A stretch of 64,000 bases of DNA from Bacteroidota bacterium (GCA_020162035.1 JAIUNM010000001.1:62001-126000); one strand, 5' to 3'; positions 51,403 to 61,528 are shown, counted from the stretch's first letter. A program made the numbers and translations. Notes: generated from the letters alone by a model not told the origin.

Positions 51403-53223
51403 TTATTTTAATTTATTTATAAAACTATCCATTTCTGTTAATGTATTTAAATTTAATTTAATAGGCTGAGAGCATAAATTTTGGTTACAAATAAATAAAC
51501 TTGGTTCCCCTAAATCAGGATAATGACCTGGCTTATCTAATTTAATTAACTTTTGTGGATGATAATAATGATTTACTAAACTTAATAATTTTTTGGTTTG
51601 TTTAGAATTAAAATCGTTTGAAACTACTGTAAATACTAAATGATGTTGAATTGCTTTACTAACAGCTAAATTATAATCGGCTATTAAACGTTCTTCATTT
51701 TTTAAAATTTTATCGGAGCCAACTGCGTTTAAGGTCTCTAAAGTTATTTTTTCAAACGATTTATCATCTGTTAAATCTTGTAACTCTATTAAAAATCTAG
51801 CAAACAATGCGTTTTCCATTAAAACTTTAGTGCTTGTTTTTTTATTAGAAAGGCTTATTGGCATTAAATTAGTTGAAAAATATCCGCCTAATTTTTCATC
51901 ATATAATTTTTCAGTAACAATTTTTCTTAATTCGATGCATTTTGTTAACCAATATTTATTTTGTGTTAATTGATATAAATCTAACATGGCCAATGCCGCT
52001 TGCGCTTGAGGTTTTAAGTAAATAACATTTTTTTGTGAAGAATCGCTAGGTAATAATCGCATTCTGGTATTTGAGTTATTGTTTGAAATTACAGTTTTAA
52101 ACCAACCATTAGACTGATAGGCTTTTTTTACAATATTGTTAGCAAGAGAAATCGCTAATTTTAAGTCTGAACTATCTTTATTAGCTTGGAATAATTTAAG
52201 TAAGCCACGTACAATTCTAAAATTTATATCTGTATAAATAGTTTTATCTATTGGAGGCTGCCCATATTTTTTTCTTTCTTCTAAGCTTAAATTAAAATAA
52301 ATTTCTGGTTCTATAGTTTTACTTAAATCTAATAAAGAAATATACTCTTCTTGGCTGTTATAAAATAAACTATCAGTTTTGCTTAATAAATTATCATATA
52401 AATATTTTTTAATTAAGCTTGCTTCGTTTAACCATTTTTGATCTTGAGTGGCCATGTAAGCTTCGGCATAATTATGTAATACACCACCTTGATATTCTGT
52501 TCTTTTTTCGGGTTGTGCACCTTCCCAATTGCGGCCGCTTGTGCAGCCAAAATAAACACCCCCTCCTATTCTATCACTTATTTGAGCGTATTTTATTAAT
52601 GAATTTATTGCTTTTGTTTGAGCATAATTGTTTTTTAATGTTTTGGCTTGCCAAAAACTATATTCAATTGGTTGATATAATGGAATTTTTAAAACAAATC
52701 CCCATCCATAATATAAACTATCATAATAATTATCAAGCTGTGTATTAGCTTTTATTAGCAAATCATTTATTGGTGTATCTAATAACTCATCAACAACGTA
52801 ATAATCTGTATTATCTGGTTTTAAATTATCAGATTTATAATCTTTTAAAAAATTAATTATTATTTTTTTAAAGATTTCTGGCTGCCTATTGCCTTGAAAT
52901 GCTCTTAATTGGTTTCCATTATTATCTAAAAAAATTAGTGCAGGCCAACCCCATTCTAAAAAACGAGCTCCAACATCGGGCTGAGCTTCAGCATCTGCTT
53001 TAATGCAAATAAAATTTTTATTTAGTAAATCTATTATTTCTTTATTTGAATATGTTTTTTCTTCCATTAAATTACATGCGGTGCACCACTCTGTTCCAAC
53101 ATCTAAAAAAATTGGTTTTCTTTTTGTTTTCGCCTCATTAAATGCAGCATTGCCCCATGCTTGCCAGTTTATTATTTGAGAATAACTGGTTTTAAAAAGT
53201 AATAAAAATATAATGTATCTCAT
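51403..53223 (-). CDS. DUF255 / thioredoxin-like exported protein
   Basis: This 606-residue protein has a short signal peptide (FLLLFKTSYSQ) and a thioredoxin-like domain (about 20-130) with FLDVGTEWCTACNLMEEKTYSN; Cys47 and Cys50 form the redox pair. An alpha/alpha-toroid region resembling N-acylglucosamine 2-epimerase folds follows (YAQISDRIGGGVYFGCTSGRNWEGAQPEKRTEYQGGVLHNYAEAY). This layout is that of the DUF255/SPATA20-like family, whose reaction is unknown. The exported form suggests periplasmic thiol chemistry; this is inference. No partner gene adjoins it. Confidence 0.85.
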   Translation of the reverse strand: MRYIIFLLLFKTSYSQIINWQAWGNAAFNEAKTKRKPIFLDVGTEWCTACNLMEEKTYSNKEIIDLLNKNFICIKADAEAQPDVGARFLEWGWPALIFLDNNGNQLRAFQGNRQPEIFKKIIINFLKDYKSDNLKPDNTDYYVVDELLDTPINDLLIKANTQLDNYYDSLYYGWGFVLKIPLYQPIEYSFWQAKTLKNNYAQTKAINSLIKYAQISDRIGGGVYFGCTSGRNWEGAQPEKRTEYQGGVLHNYAEAYMATQDQKWLNEASLIKKYLYDNLLSKTDSLFYNSQEEYISLLDLSKTIEPEIYFNLSLEERKKYGQPPIDKTIYTDINFRIVRGLLKLFQANKDSSDLKLAISLANNIVKKAYQSNGWFKTVISNNNSNTRMRLLPSDSSQKNVIYLKPQAQAALAMLDLYQLTQNKYWLTKCIELRKIVTEKLYDEKLGGYFSTNLMPISLSNKKTSTKVLMENALFARFLIELQDLTDDKSFEKITLETLNAVGSDKILKNEERLIADYNLAVSKAIQHHLVFTVVSNDFNSKQTKKLLSLVNHYYHPQKLIKLDKPGHYPDLGEPSLFICNQNLCSQPIKLNLNTLTEMDSFINKLK

Positions 53224-53401
53224 ATCTAATTATATACGAATTGACGTTTTATTTCTTTCAAAATAAATAATGTTTTTTTAATTAATTATTTAACTCGTTA
53301 AAAAACACTATTTACTCAAGCAAAAAAAATTAACTCATTTTTGTTTTGGTTTTAAACAACTAAATCGATACTTAACTAAATTGTAAATTTTATAATTTAA
53401 A

Positions 53402-53423
53402 ATTGATATAAGTTTGTATCAAT
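53402..53423 (+). promoter_or_regulatory. Promoter element inside an inverted repeat, upstream of the CHU_C gene
   Basis: ATTGATA (53402-53408) and TATCAAT (53417-53423) are exact inverted repeats. The eight bases between them are TAAGTTTG (53409-53416), a perfect TAnnTTTG element. The ATG is 20 bases downstream. The layout suggests an operator covering the promoter. Confidence 0.5.
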
Positions 53424-53436
53424 AAAAAATAAAATT

Positions 53437-56412
53437 ATGTTTAAAAAAATTATCTTATCATTTTTAATTACAATTGCAACTGTAAATTACTCGATAGCTT
53501 GCCACGCTTTGCCTTTAGTAGGTTATAATGTTTCTGTTGGTGCTACAGGAGTTACAATTAATGGCAATTCAGATCCTTCAACTTGTGGTTGTGGACCATA
53601 TTGGATGCAAACAGAAATTTCGTGTAGTGGAACTTTTGTTGGTCAAGTAATGCCAAGTTGTATGCAATCAACAATGGCTGCTTGGGCATCAGCTTCTACA
53701 TCTTATTTGAATTATCCTTATTATAATAGTTTATTAAATGTGCCTGGTCATAATCTAGCTTCTGGTTGGTTTGATAACTGTGTATTAGAACCGTACCATG
53801 CAACATTTATACCATTTAGTGATTTATGTGCTGGTAAAGTATATTATATAAGATCGCGTGAGGTTTTGCCAAATGGTATGAATGGTCCATGGACTGCCGT
53901 AACTTCATTTACAGTTCCTGGAACTCCAATGACTCCTCCACCAACAAGTAATTTGATGGTTACTTTAAACGCAAACCCAACTCCAATTATTTGTTGTGGT
54001 AATGTTGCTATTACAGCCGTTTTTACAGGAACAAATTGGGCAAATGGTTGTATAGGCAATGTACCTTCATGTGAACGTAATATGACTGTGACTCCAACTT
54101 TTAGTTGGACAGCAAATAATCCTATTACTACTCTTGCAGGCACTGGAACTACTTTTACAACATCTACTCCTGTTTTAAATGTAATTGGTTTGTCAACTTC
54201 AACTACCTTTAGTTTATGGCTAGCCTATTTATGTGTGAGTCCATCTGGTTCGTTCACATATACACCTCCTGCGTTAGTTCCAATTTTTATACCATTTAGT
54301 TCGTTAAGTGCAAGTAATATTGCTACGAGTTTTACTACAGCACCCGCAAGTGCAGTTTGGACACAAGCGTTAAAACAATGTTGCACTGGTGCAGGTGTGT
54401 TAGGAACAACTCCTTGGCCTGCAACAATTACTGTTCCTGTAACTCCAACACTAGTTACTTTAAGCCCTACAGCAACTCCAAATACATGTTTAAGTTCGCC
54501 AAATTTTACATTTACCGAAACAGCTTCAACACCAAGTAATTTTAATGTTAACTGGAATTTTGGAGATGGAACAACAGGAACCGGAACAAATGTTGCACAT
54601 TCTTATACAGCTGCTGGTATTTATACAGTAACAGTAACCAAAAGTTCTTGTGGTCCTTGCAGTGCAACTACATCATTTACAGTTCAAGTTTATTCATCAC
54701 CAATTATTAGTCCAGCTGTAAATTCTCCAGTTTGTATAGGAGGCGTAGCAAGTTTTACAGCAAGTAATCCATCTATTGCAACTTATACTTGGAGTGGACC
54801 AAATAATTTTAGTTCAAATTTATCAAACCCAAGTATAAATAATATTACAAATGCAAATGCTGGTATATATACTGTAGTTGCAACAGCTACTAATAGTTGT
54901 AAAAGTACAGGAACAGTTAACTTAAATACTTATCAAGCTACAATGGCTGCAAATGCCAATTTAACTGTTTGTACTAACAATCCTATTAACTTAACAGCAA
55001 GTGGTTCTGGTTCTTACAATTGGACTGGACCAAACAGTTTTACTTCAAATCTTCAAAATCCAAGTCCTATTGCTAATAATTTAAGTGGTGGCGTTTATAA
55101 TGTAACGGCAACTTTAACTGGAGGTTGTTTGGCAAGCGCAAGTACAACAATTTCAATGGCATCTACAACTGTTAGTGCAAGTCATAACGGTCCTATATGC
55201 GCTGGAAATAGTTTCTCTTTATTTGCAAATGGTCCAGGAACATTTTCATGGGCAGGACCTGGAGGATTTACATCAAATCAACAAAATCCTGTAGTAAACA
55301 GCTCTGGTATTTCAGCAGGTGGCATTTATACAGTAACAGCAACTAACTCATTAGGTTGTGTAGCAACTGCAACTACGTTAGTAACTTTACCAAGCCCTAA
55401 AATAGTTACGCCTTTTGGAAGTGGAACAATTTGCGAAGGAGGGTCATTAAGTTTTGAAGCAAGAACAGCAGGCACTTCGTATATTTGGAATGGACCTAAT
55501 GGCTATTTTGCAAATACTGCAAATACAATTTTGCAAGATGCACAAATTGGGCATAATGGTATATTTACAGTAACTGTAACTGATATGAATGGTTGTGTTG
55601 CAAAAGGCACAATTACTGTTGTTGTAAATTCTAATCCAAAAATTGGCATGGATTTATCTAAAGCAAAATCAAGTTGTGCTCCTGCATGTAATTTAGAATT
55701 TGGTATAACAGGCGAACAAAATTTAACCGATGTTAAATGGATATTTGGAAATGGAAATGAATCAACATCTAAAAATCCAAAATCTATTTGTTATAACAAA
55801 GGCGGTAATTACAATGTAGAATTATCAGCAACTGGGGCAAATGGCTGTAAAGCAAAAATTAACAACACAATTGAAATGTATAACAACCCAATTGCAGATT
55901 TTAATTACAATCAAGGTAATGGTTACACATGGGTAAATGGCGAAGTTAAATTTACTGATGCATCAACTGGAGCAAACATAAATTCGTGGGAATGGAATTT
56001 TGGAAACAATAACAATTATAAAACAGAAAATGTTAACCACACATATCAAGATACAGGAAGCTATAATGTTACCTTAAATGTAACTTCTGTTAATGGTTGC
56101 ACAGCTTCTGTAACTAAAAAAGTAGTTGTTGAAGATGAAAATTTAATTTATGTACCAAATGCATTTACACCAAATGGCGATGGTTCTAACGATATATTTA
56201 TGGCAGTATCTCGTAGCCAAATTAAATTTGAAATGCAGATTTTTAATCGTGGTGGAGAGTTATTATTTCACTCATCAGACATTAACAAAGGTTGGGACGG
56301 TACATTTAAAGGGCAATTAGCAGAAAATAATGTTTATGTATATAAAATTACATACATTAATAAAAACTCAAAATCAAAAACATTTACAGGTAGTGTAACT
56401 TTGGTTAGATAA
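53437..56412 (+). CDS. Large surface protein with PKD domains and CHU_C (T9SS type B) tail
   Basis: This 991-residue protein has a signal peptide (IILSFLITIATVNYSIAC). A Cys-rich fibronectin-like N-terminal part is followed by several Ig/PKD modules (VNWNFGDGTTGTGTNVAHSY near 385; IFGNGNESTSKNP; WNFGNNNNYKTENVNHTYQDTG near 855). It ends in the CHU_C/gliding-associated domain IYVPNAFTPNGDGSNDIF...YVYKITYINKN...TGSVTLVR. Type B tails direct T9SS export. Repeated Ig-like units (YTWSGPNNFSSNLSNPSI and YNWTGPNSFTSNLQNPSP) suggest an adhesin. Monocistronic, with a terminator at 56429-56466. Confidence 0.92.
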   Translation: MFKKIILSFLITIATVNYSIACHALPLVGYNVSVGATGVTINGNSDPSTCGCGPYWMQTEISCSGTFVGQVMPSCMQSTMAAWASASTSYLNYPYYNSLLNVPGHNLASGWFDNCVLEPYHATFIPFSDLCAGKVYYIRSREVLPNGMNGPWTAVTSFTVPGTPMTPPPTSNLMVTLNANPTPIICCGNVAITAVFTGTNWANGCIGNVPSCERNMTVTPTFSWTANNPITTLAGTGTTFTTSTPVLNVIGLSTSTTFSLWLAYLCVSPSGSFTYTPPALVPIFIPFSSLSASNIATSFTTAPASAVWTQALKQCCTGAGVLGTTPWPATITVPVTPTLVTLSPTATPNTCLSSPNFTFTETASTPSNFNVNWNFGDGTTGTGTNVAHSYTAAGIYTVTVTKSSCGPCSATTSFTVQVYSSPIISPAVNSPVCIGGVASFTASNPSIATYTWSGPNNFSSNLSNPSINNITNANAGIYTVVATATNSCKSTGTVNLNTYQATMAANANLTVCTNNPINLTASGSGSYNWTGPNSFTSNLQNPSPIANNLSGGVYNVTATLTGGCLASASTTISMASTTVSASHNGPICAGNSFSLFANGPGTFSWAGPGGFTSNQQNPVVNSSGISAGGIYTVTATNSLGCVATATTLVTLPSPKIVTPFGSGTICEGGSLSFEARTAGTSYIWNGPNGYFANTANTILQDAQIGHNGIFTVTVTDMNGCVAKGTITVVVNSNPKIGMDLSKAKSSCAPACNLEFGITGEQNLTDVKWIFGNGNESTSKNPKSICYNKGGNYNVELSATGANGCKAKINNTIEMYNNPIADFNYNQGNGYTWVNGEVKFTDASTGANINSWEWNFGNNNNYKTENVNHTYQDTGSYNVTLNVTSVNGCTASVTKKVVVEDENLIYVPNAFTPNGDGSNDIFMAVSRSQIKFEMQIFNRGGELLFHSSDINKGWDGTFKGQLAENNVYVYKITYINKNSKSKTFTGSVTLVR

Positions 56413-56428
56413 AATTATTAGTTAAATT

Positions 56429-56466
56429 TAAAGCTCAGGTAAGTTACCTGAGCTTTATTATTTTTA
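56429..56466 (+). terminator. Rho-independent terminator after the CHU_C gene
   Basis: TAAAGCTCAGGTAA and TTACCTGAGCTTTA form a near-continuous inverted repeat followed by TTATTTTT, 17 bases after the stop. Confidence 0.85.
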
Positions 56467-56471
56467 TAAAT

Positions 56472-58121
56472 ATGAAATATGTTATAAATTTTTTATTCCT
56501 TTTTGTTGTAATAAACTATTCTGCTCAACCCTGCAATACTTATTTTACAACATATTGTGGTGATGATGGATCTGATGACATGAAAGGTATAGCACAAGAC
56601 CAACAAAATAATACCTATTGCATTTATCAAACAAACAGTGCAAGTTTAACAACAACACCCTCTGCAATTACAGCTACATTTAGTGGTTTTTATGATGCAT
56701 ATATAACTAAATTTGACAGTTGCGGAAATTTATTATGGGCTACATACCTTGGCACATCTGGTTTTGAAAGTGGAGAAAAAATTGCATTGTCGCCAGATGG
56801 TAATATTGTTTTTACCGGTTATTCAAGCGCAAACGGATTACCAACTCTTGCTGCTTTTCAACCAACCAATAATGGCTCATACGATTGTTTTGTTGGAAAA
56901 ATTAGTCCTACAGGGAATTTAATTTGGCTTACCTATTTTGGAAAAAGTGGTGGTGAGTTTGCCTATGATATAAAAACAGATGCAAGTGGAAATATTTTTA
57001 TTGGTGGCACAACCACTTCAACAAATTTAGCAACAAGTGGTGCATTTCAAACAACCCATGGAGGAGGAATGGAAGCTTATATTGCAAAATTTAATAGTAA
57101 TGGAATTTTACAATGGTGTACTTATTTTGGAGGAAGTTCAACCGAAGATATACATGCATTAACCGTTGATAATGTTAATAATGTAATTGGAGTTGGTGAA
57201 AGTAACAGTTTTAATTTAAGCACATCGCCTGGTTGTATTCAATCAACTAAAAATAATCAAGCGGATATTTACATAATTAAATTAGACAATAATGGGAATA
57301 GAATTTTTTCGACCTATTTTGGAGGAAATGGAATTGATGATTGTAATGGATTAACAACAGATAATACAGGAAATATTTACCTTGGGGCACAAACTAAAAG
57401 TACAGATTTTACAGTTACTGCAACCGCAACTCAAACAACGTTAGCAGGAAACACAGACATGTTATTAGCTAAATTTTCGCCAACAGGTGCTTTGTTATAT
57501 AGTTCATATTTTGGGGGGATTGATAATGATATTATAAATAGAGCTCAAAATTATAATAATAAAATTTATTTTATTGGAAGTTCGGCATCACCAACAATGC
57601 CTGTTATTGCAGCAGGAAGTAATAGTGTATTATTAAATCAACAAAATCATTTTATAATTACAACCGATTATAATTGTAATATCCAAATGGCAAAATATTA
57701 TGGAGGTTCTGGTAATGGTACAGATGCATCAACAGATTTAGCAATATCAAAAAATACAATTGCGTTAAGTGGCAATAGTACTTCAACCGTATATCCTGTA
57801 AGTAGTGGGGCATATCAAACAATTTGGAAAGGTAATACCGATGGTGTACTTACAAAAATTGCTTATACAAATACTTTAAGTACAGTTAATTTAAAATTTA
57901 ATGAGAAAGAAAGTTTTGATGTTTTTCCAAATCCAACAAGTTCTGAAATATACATACAAACAACTAAAGAAATTACATTTTGTAAACTAATTGATTTAAA
58001 TGGTAAAATAATTTTAGAATCTAAAAATGAAAATAAAATTTATTTAAATACAGTTCCTTCTGGCATTTACTTTATTACAACAAATTTAGGAGTTAAAAAA
58101 ATTATTATTCTACCAAAATAG
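56472..58121 (+). CDS. SBBP-type beta-propeller protein with T9SS type A tail
   Basis: This 549-residue protein has a signal peptide (FLFLFVVINYSAQ). Repeats of about 50 residues are built around YITKFDSCGNLLWATYLG, VGKISPTGNLIWLTYFG, IAKFNSNGILQWCTYFGG, IIKLDNNGNRIFSTYFGG and LAKFSPTGALLYSSYFGG, the SBBP/beta-propeller pattern. A C-terminal type A sorting domain follows (FDVFPNPTSSEIYIQT, VPSGIYFITTNLG, IIILPK). It is probably a secreted, surface-attached propeller protein; its ligand is unknown. It starts just after the preceding terminator. Confidence 0.88.
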   Translation: MKYVINFLFLFVVINYSAQPCNTYFTTYCGDDGSDDMKGIAQDQQNNTYCIYQTNSASLTTTPSAITATFSGFYDAYITKFDSCGNLLWATYLGTSGFESGEKIALSPDGNIVFTGYSSANGLPTLAAFQPTNNGSYDCFVGKISPTGNLIWLTYFGKSGGEFAYDIKTDASGNIFIGGTTTSTNLATSGAFQTTHGGGMEAYIAKFNSNGILQWCTYFGGSSTEDIHALTVDNVNNVIGVGESNSFNLSTSPGCIQSTKNNQADIYIIKLDNNGNRIFSTYFGGNGIDDCNGLTTDNTGNIYLGAQTKSTDFTVTATATQTTLAGNTDMLLAKFSPTGALLYSSYFGGIDNDIINRAQNYNNKIYFIGSSASPTMPVIAAGSNSVLLNQQNHFIITTDYNCNIQMAKYYGGSGNGTDASTDLAISKNTIALSGNSTSTVYPVSSGAYQTIWKGNTDGVLTKIAYTNTLSTVNLKFNEKESFDVFPNPTSSEIYIQTTKEITFCKLIDLNGKIILESKNENKIYLNTVPSGIYFITTNLGVKKIIILPK

Positions 58122-58127
58122 AATAAT

Positions 58128-60443
58128 TTAAATTTTAATACCAATAACAAGTATGTCATCAATTTGCTCTGTATCTACACACCAATCTTCCATAAATTTT
58201 TTCAAATATTCTTTCTGATCGTTTAAGCTTAGATGTTGTATAGAGCATAAAATTTCTTTAAACTTTTTAGTCATTAATTTCTTTTTAGTAGGGCCGCCAA
58301 ATTGGTCTGCATATCCATCGCTATGAAGATAAATTGTATCTCCTTTATTTAATTCTAACTCAACTTGATCGAATACTTGATTAATATCTGTATGCCCACC
58401 AATAGCTTGTTTTGTTGCTCTAAACTCCTCAACAAAATTAGAATTTTTACGAACCAACCATAAAGGACGGTTAGCTCCTGCGTATTTAATTATTGCTTTT
58501 TCTGAATTAATAAATGCTGGTAAAGTGCAAATTGCAATATCCATTCCATCTTTAGTTCCATCTTCACTTTCTTGTCTTAAAGCTTGTTTAATGCCTTTGT
58601 TTAATTCCATTAAAACAGATTGTGGATTACTACTTACATCTAAAGCATCTTTTAGTTTTTCGTTACCTACCATGCTCATAAATGCTCCCGGAACACCATG
58701 ACCTGTACAATCAACAGCTGCTATGGTTACAGTGCCAGATTTATCTTTGTCATTAGCATATTGATCTGAAAAGAAATAAAAATCTCCACTTACAATATCT
58801 TTAGGTTTATAATAAATAAAATAGTTTTTTAAATATTTATTTATTTCATTATCAGGCGGTAAAATTGCGTATTGAATTCGTTTTGCATATAAAATACTTT
58901 GTTCAGTTTCTTCTTTTTTAATTTCGATAATTTTACTTTTTTCAGCAATTTCGGCAGCTTGTTTTTCAAGCAAAACATTGGCTTTCTTTTTTTGTTGAAT
59001 ATTTTTAATTAAGAAAAATGTAAATACACCAATTACACCTAATACACCTAACATAAAATAGATGTAAATTAAATTTTGTTTTAACTCCTTATCTTTTATT
59101 TGTTTTTCTCTGTTAGCAATACTTAACTCTCTGTTTGCATTTGCATTTTCAATTTTTTGATTATTTAAATCATTACTGGTTCTATCTAACTGTTGTTCTT
59201 TTGTTTTTAATTCAAGTTCCTGTAATTTACGAACCATTGCTAATCGCTCAAATTCTTTAGCTTGTTGCGCAGCTTGTAGTTCTTTTAAAGCAAGTTGTTC
59301 TTGTTGTTGTTTAATTTCAAGTTCTTTAATATGTTTTTCTTTGTTTCTAAGTTCCGCTTCGTTTTTAGCATCGGCAGCAGCTTTATCGGCGGCAATTTTT
59401 TGAGTTTGAATCTCTGCCTCTCTGTTTTTTAACTCAGCCTCTTTAAGCATTTGGGCTTTTGTTAACAATTCAATTTCTTTTTCTTTTTTCTCAGCTTCTA
59501 TTCTTAAATTTTCTATTTCTAATTTTTTATTATCCTCTGCTGCTTTTGCAAGCATTAATTTTGTTGTTTCGCTAATTCCTTTAAATTCTTTTTTAAACAA
59601 ATTAACGTAAGCCCCATCTGCATCAAATCGTTTCTTACGCTTATTATAATATATTTTACTTGATGGCTTATTTAATAAAAAACCAAATAAATCTGATGTT
59701 GCAGCTGTTGCAATATTATCATTTAACACAACTTTCCAATCGTTTAAAGGATATATTAAAGTGTCGTAAATATTAGTTGTATGTGCATTTATTAATATTG
59801 ATTGAGAACTATACCCAGATTTTGAAAATATAAGCGTATAGTCAAAATTAAGTTCGAGTTTAATTTCAAAATCTCCATTAGCATCAGTAGTATATTGGCC
59901 AATTTCAAAATCATTTCTTTCAACTACAATTTTTACGCCATCTAAACTTTTGCCTAACGATTTTCTAACATTCCCAGAAAAAGCTATGTAAGCACTTGTT
60001 GGGATTAATTTAGCTTTTTTAGAAACTTTATTTCCATTTGCATCATACAAATAATAATCTCCAACAAAGTTTTTATCATCTAAATTTCCTTCTAATAATA
60101 GTTTACCATCTGAATTAAAAAATTTTGCTAAACCAAAAGGTAAATCATCTTTATAATTAATTTCACTTTTTAATTTATTATTGTCATGGTAAGTTTTCCA
60201 AGTGTTAATTTTTTTACTATCTAAATAATGTCCCTCTTCAACAACTTGCTTACTATTAAACAATCTGTGAGTCCAACCTTTGGTATCTCTGCCATAAATT
60301 ATCCATCTGCCTTGTTTATTTCCAAGGTCATCAATTTTATTAACAGTATCACCTAAATGAATATCAAACGATCTTGCCTTTTTTGTTTGAGCAAAAACAG
60401 ATATGCTTAATAATAAAAGTAAATATGTTAAAAATATTTTTAT
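58128..60443 (-). CDS. Membrane-bound SpoIIE/PP2C-type phosphatase with periplasmic sensor; apparent ATA start
   Basis: The open frame encodes a signal-like start (ATA AAA ATA TTT read as xKIFLTYLLLLLSISVFAQ) and about 771 residues. The first standard start, TTG at 60263, would drop 60 residues including this signal. Parts in order: MORN-like repeats (EGHYLDSKKINTWKTYHDNN), a carboxypeptidase-regulatory-like domain (about 153-234), a long coiled coil (about 290-450), one helix (about 456-476) and a SpoIIE/PP2C domain (about 550-771; SGDFYFFSDQ, AAVDCTGHGVPGAFMSMVGNEKL, GDTIYLHSDGYADQFGG). It would dephosphorylate an anti-sigma-antagonist type partner in response to an envelope signal. It follows the GldB-like gene by 21 bases. 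Confidence 0.87.
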   Translation of the reverse strand: MKIFLTYLLLLLSISVFAQTKKARSFDIHLGDTVNKIDDLGNKQGRWIIYGRDTKGWTHRLFNSKQVVEEGHYLDSKKINTWKTYHDNNKLKSEINYKDDLPFGLAKFFNSDGKLLLEGNLDDKNFVGDYYLYDANGNKVSKKAKLIPTSAYIAFSGNVRKSLGKSLDGVKIVVERNDFEIGQYTTDANGDFEIKLELNFDYTLIFSKSGYSSQSILINAHTTNIYDTLIYPLNDWKVVLNDNIATAATSDLFGFLLNKPSSKIYYNKRKKRFDADGAYVNLFKKEFKGISETTKLMLAKAAEDNKKLEIENLRIEAEKKEKEIELLTKAQMLKEAELKNREAEIQTQKIAADKAAADAKNEAELRNKEKHIKELEIKQQQEQLALKELQAAQQAKEFERLAMVRKLQELELKTKEQQLDRTSNDLNNQKIENANANRELSIANREKQIKDKELKQNLIYIYFMLGVLGVIGVFTFFLIKNIQQKKKANVLLEKQAAEIAEKSKIIEIKKEETEQSILYAKRIQYAILPPDNEINKYLKNYFIYYKPKDIVSGDFYFFSDQYANDKDKSGTVTIAAVDCTGHGVPGAFMSMVGNEKLKDALDVSSNPQSVLMELNKGIKQALRQESEDGTKDGMDIAICTLPAFINSEKAIIKYAGANRPLWLVRKNSNFVEEFRATKQAIGGHTDINQVFDQVELELNKGDTIYLHSDGYADQFGGPTKKKLMTKKFKEILCSIQHLSLNDQKEYLKKFMEDWCVDTEQIDDILVIGIKI

Positions 60444-60464
60444 TTGAGATAAAGTTAAAAATAA

Positions 60465-61478
60465 TTAGGGACGATACTTACTTTTTGACAAAATTTTTTG
60501 TGCATCTTTTTCATTCATAAGTTGTTCTAGTGTTATGTTTTCATTTTCTTTCATATAACTTTTAACAATTTGCCAGCCAACCCACATGGCTATTCTAGGC
60601 GGACAATCTTTACTTATTGCTGCAGTAAAAGGCCCCTCGGTTGTTAGTTCTTGAACAGTTTTCATGTTGTTTTCATATAACCGGTTTTTTTCTGCAAAAT
60701 AACCCCATAAATTTTTCTCAAATTTTTTACAATAATTTAGTTGATTTTGAGTATAACCAATAATTAAACTATCATTTACATTAGGCAACATACAATTTAC
60801 AGCATAATATAATTTACCATAAAATATTGTATGATTTAGAAGATTGTTAATTGGGTTATCATTATCAAATTCAGTTAATATCCAACCACGCATTAAATCG
60901 GGCAATATATATTCTTGGCGCATGCAACGTGTTTGATAATCGGGCAATTGCAACATTTTATAAAAAATACTTGTATCTCCAAGATACATATCTAATCCTG
61001 TAATTAAAGCACTATCTGAAGAAGCAATATAAAAATTAAAGCCCGAAGTGCAAGTGATGAATCTATTTGGAATTGTTTTGCTTTTAAAATGATACTTAAA
61101 TCTTTTAACGCAGTTGGTTACTTCATTAGATAGGTTATTTAAAACTTCATTAGTATAAATTAAATTAACTTGATTATTTGCCTGTTGCATTGTTTTATCG
61201 GAAATAAAATGAAGAATAGAATCTTTAGAACTACTATCATTTACCCCTAATGGGTTTAAAAAACTTTTAACATAATTGTTATAAAAAGGGCCGTATTTTA
61301 GTTGATATTCTTTATTTTTTGAAATAAAATTAGCATTTGTTAAATTAAAGAAGTCTTTATTTAACGATAAAGCATTTAGTTGTTTTATTTCAATGTTAGA
61401 AATATCAACATCTAAATTGTTTTTACATGATATTAGTAAAATAAAGGTAAAAAATAATATGTATTTTGAAAAAGGCAT
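60465..61478 (-). CDS. gldB: GldB-like gliding motility lipoprotein
   Basis: This 337-residue protein has a lipoprotein signal (FFTFILLISC, then KNNLDVD) and the GldB pattern. This includes LGVNDSS-type N-terminal helices, ALITGLDMYLG (near 160), DLMRGWILTEF, LLNHTIFYGKLYYAVNCMLP and the C-terminal TEGPFTAAISKDCPPRIAMWVGWQIVKSYM. GldB is required for gliding and T9SS-linked surface function in Flavobacterium. It is the first gene of a two-gene leftward unit with the SpoIIE phosphatase. No other gld genes are adjacent. Confidence 0.8.
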   Translation of the reverse strand: MPFSKYILFFTFILLISCKNNLDVDISNIEIKQLNALSLNKDFFNLTNANFISKNKEYQLKYGPFYNNYVKSFLNPLGVNDSSSKDSILHFISDKTMQQANNQVNLIYTNEVLNNLSNEVTNCVKRFKYHFKSKTIPNRFITCTSGFNFYIASSDSALITGLDMYLGDTSIFYKMLQLPDYQTRCMRQEYILPDLMRGWILTEFDNDNPINNLLNHTIFYGKLYYAVNCMLPNVNDSLIIGYTQNQLNYCKKFEKNLWGYFAEKNRLYENNMKTVQELTTEGPFTAAISKDCPPRIAMWVGWQIVKSYMKENENITLEQLMNEKDAQKILSKSKYRP

Positions 61479-61497
61479 TAAGATTTTTTTATATTTG
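61465..61497 (+). promoter_or_regulatory. Promoter of the beta-barrel protein gene
   Basis: TTTG (61465-61468), 21 bases, TATATTTG (61490-61497): an exact fit to the Bacteroidota consensus. The -33 element overlaps the first codons of the divergent gldB-like gene. The ATG is 31 bases past the -7 element. Confidence 0.8.
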
Positions 61498-61528
61498 TAG
61501 TAACAAATTTAAAATTAAATCATTCAAA

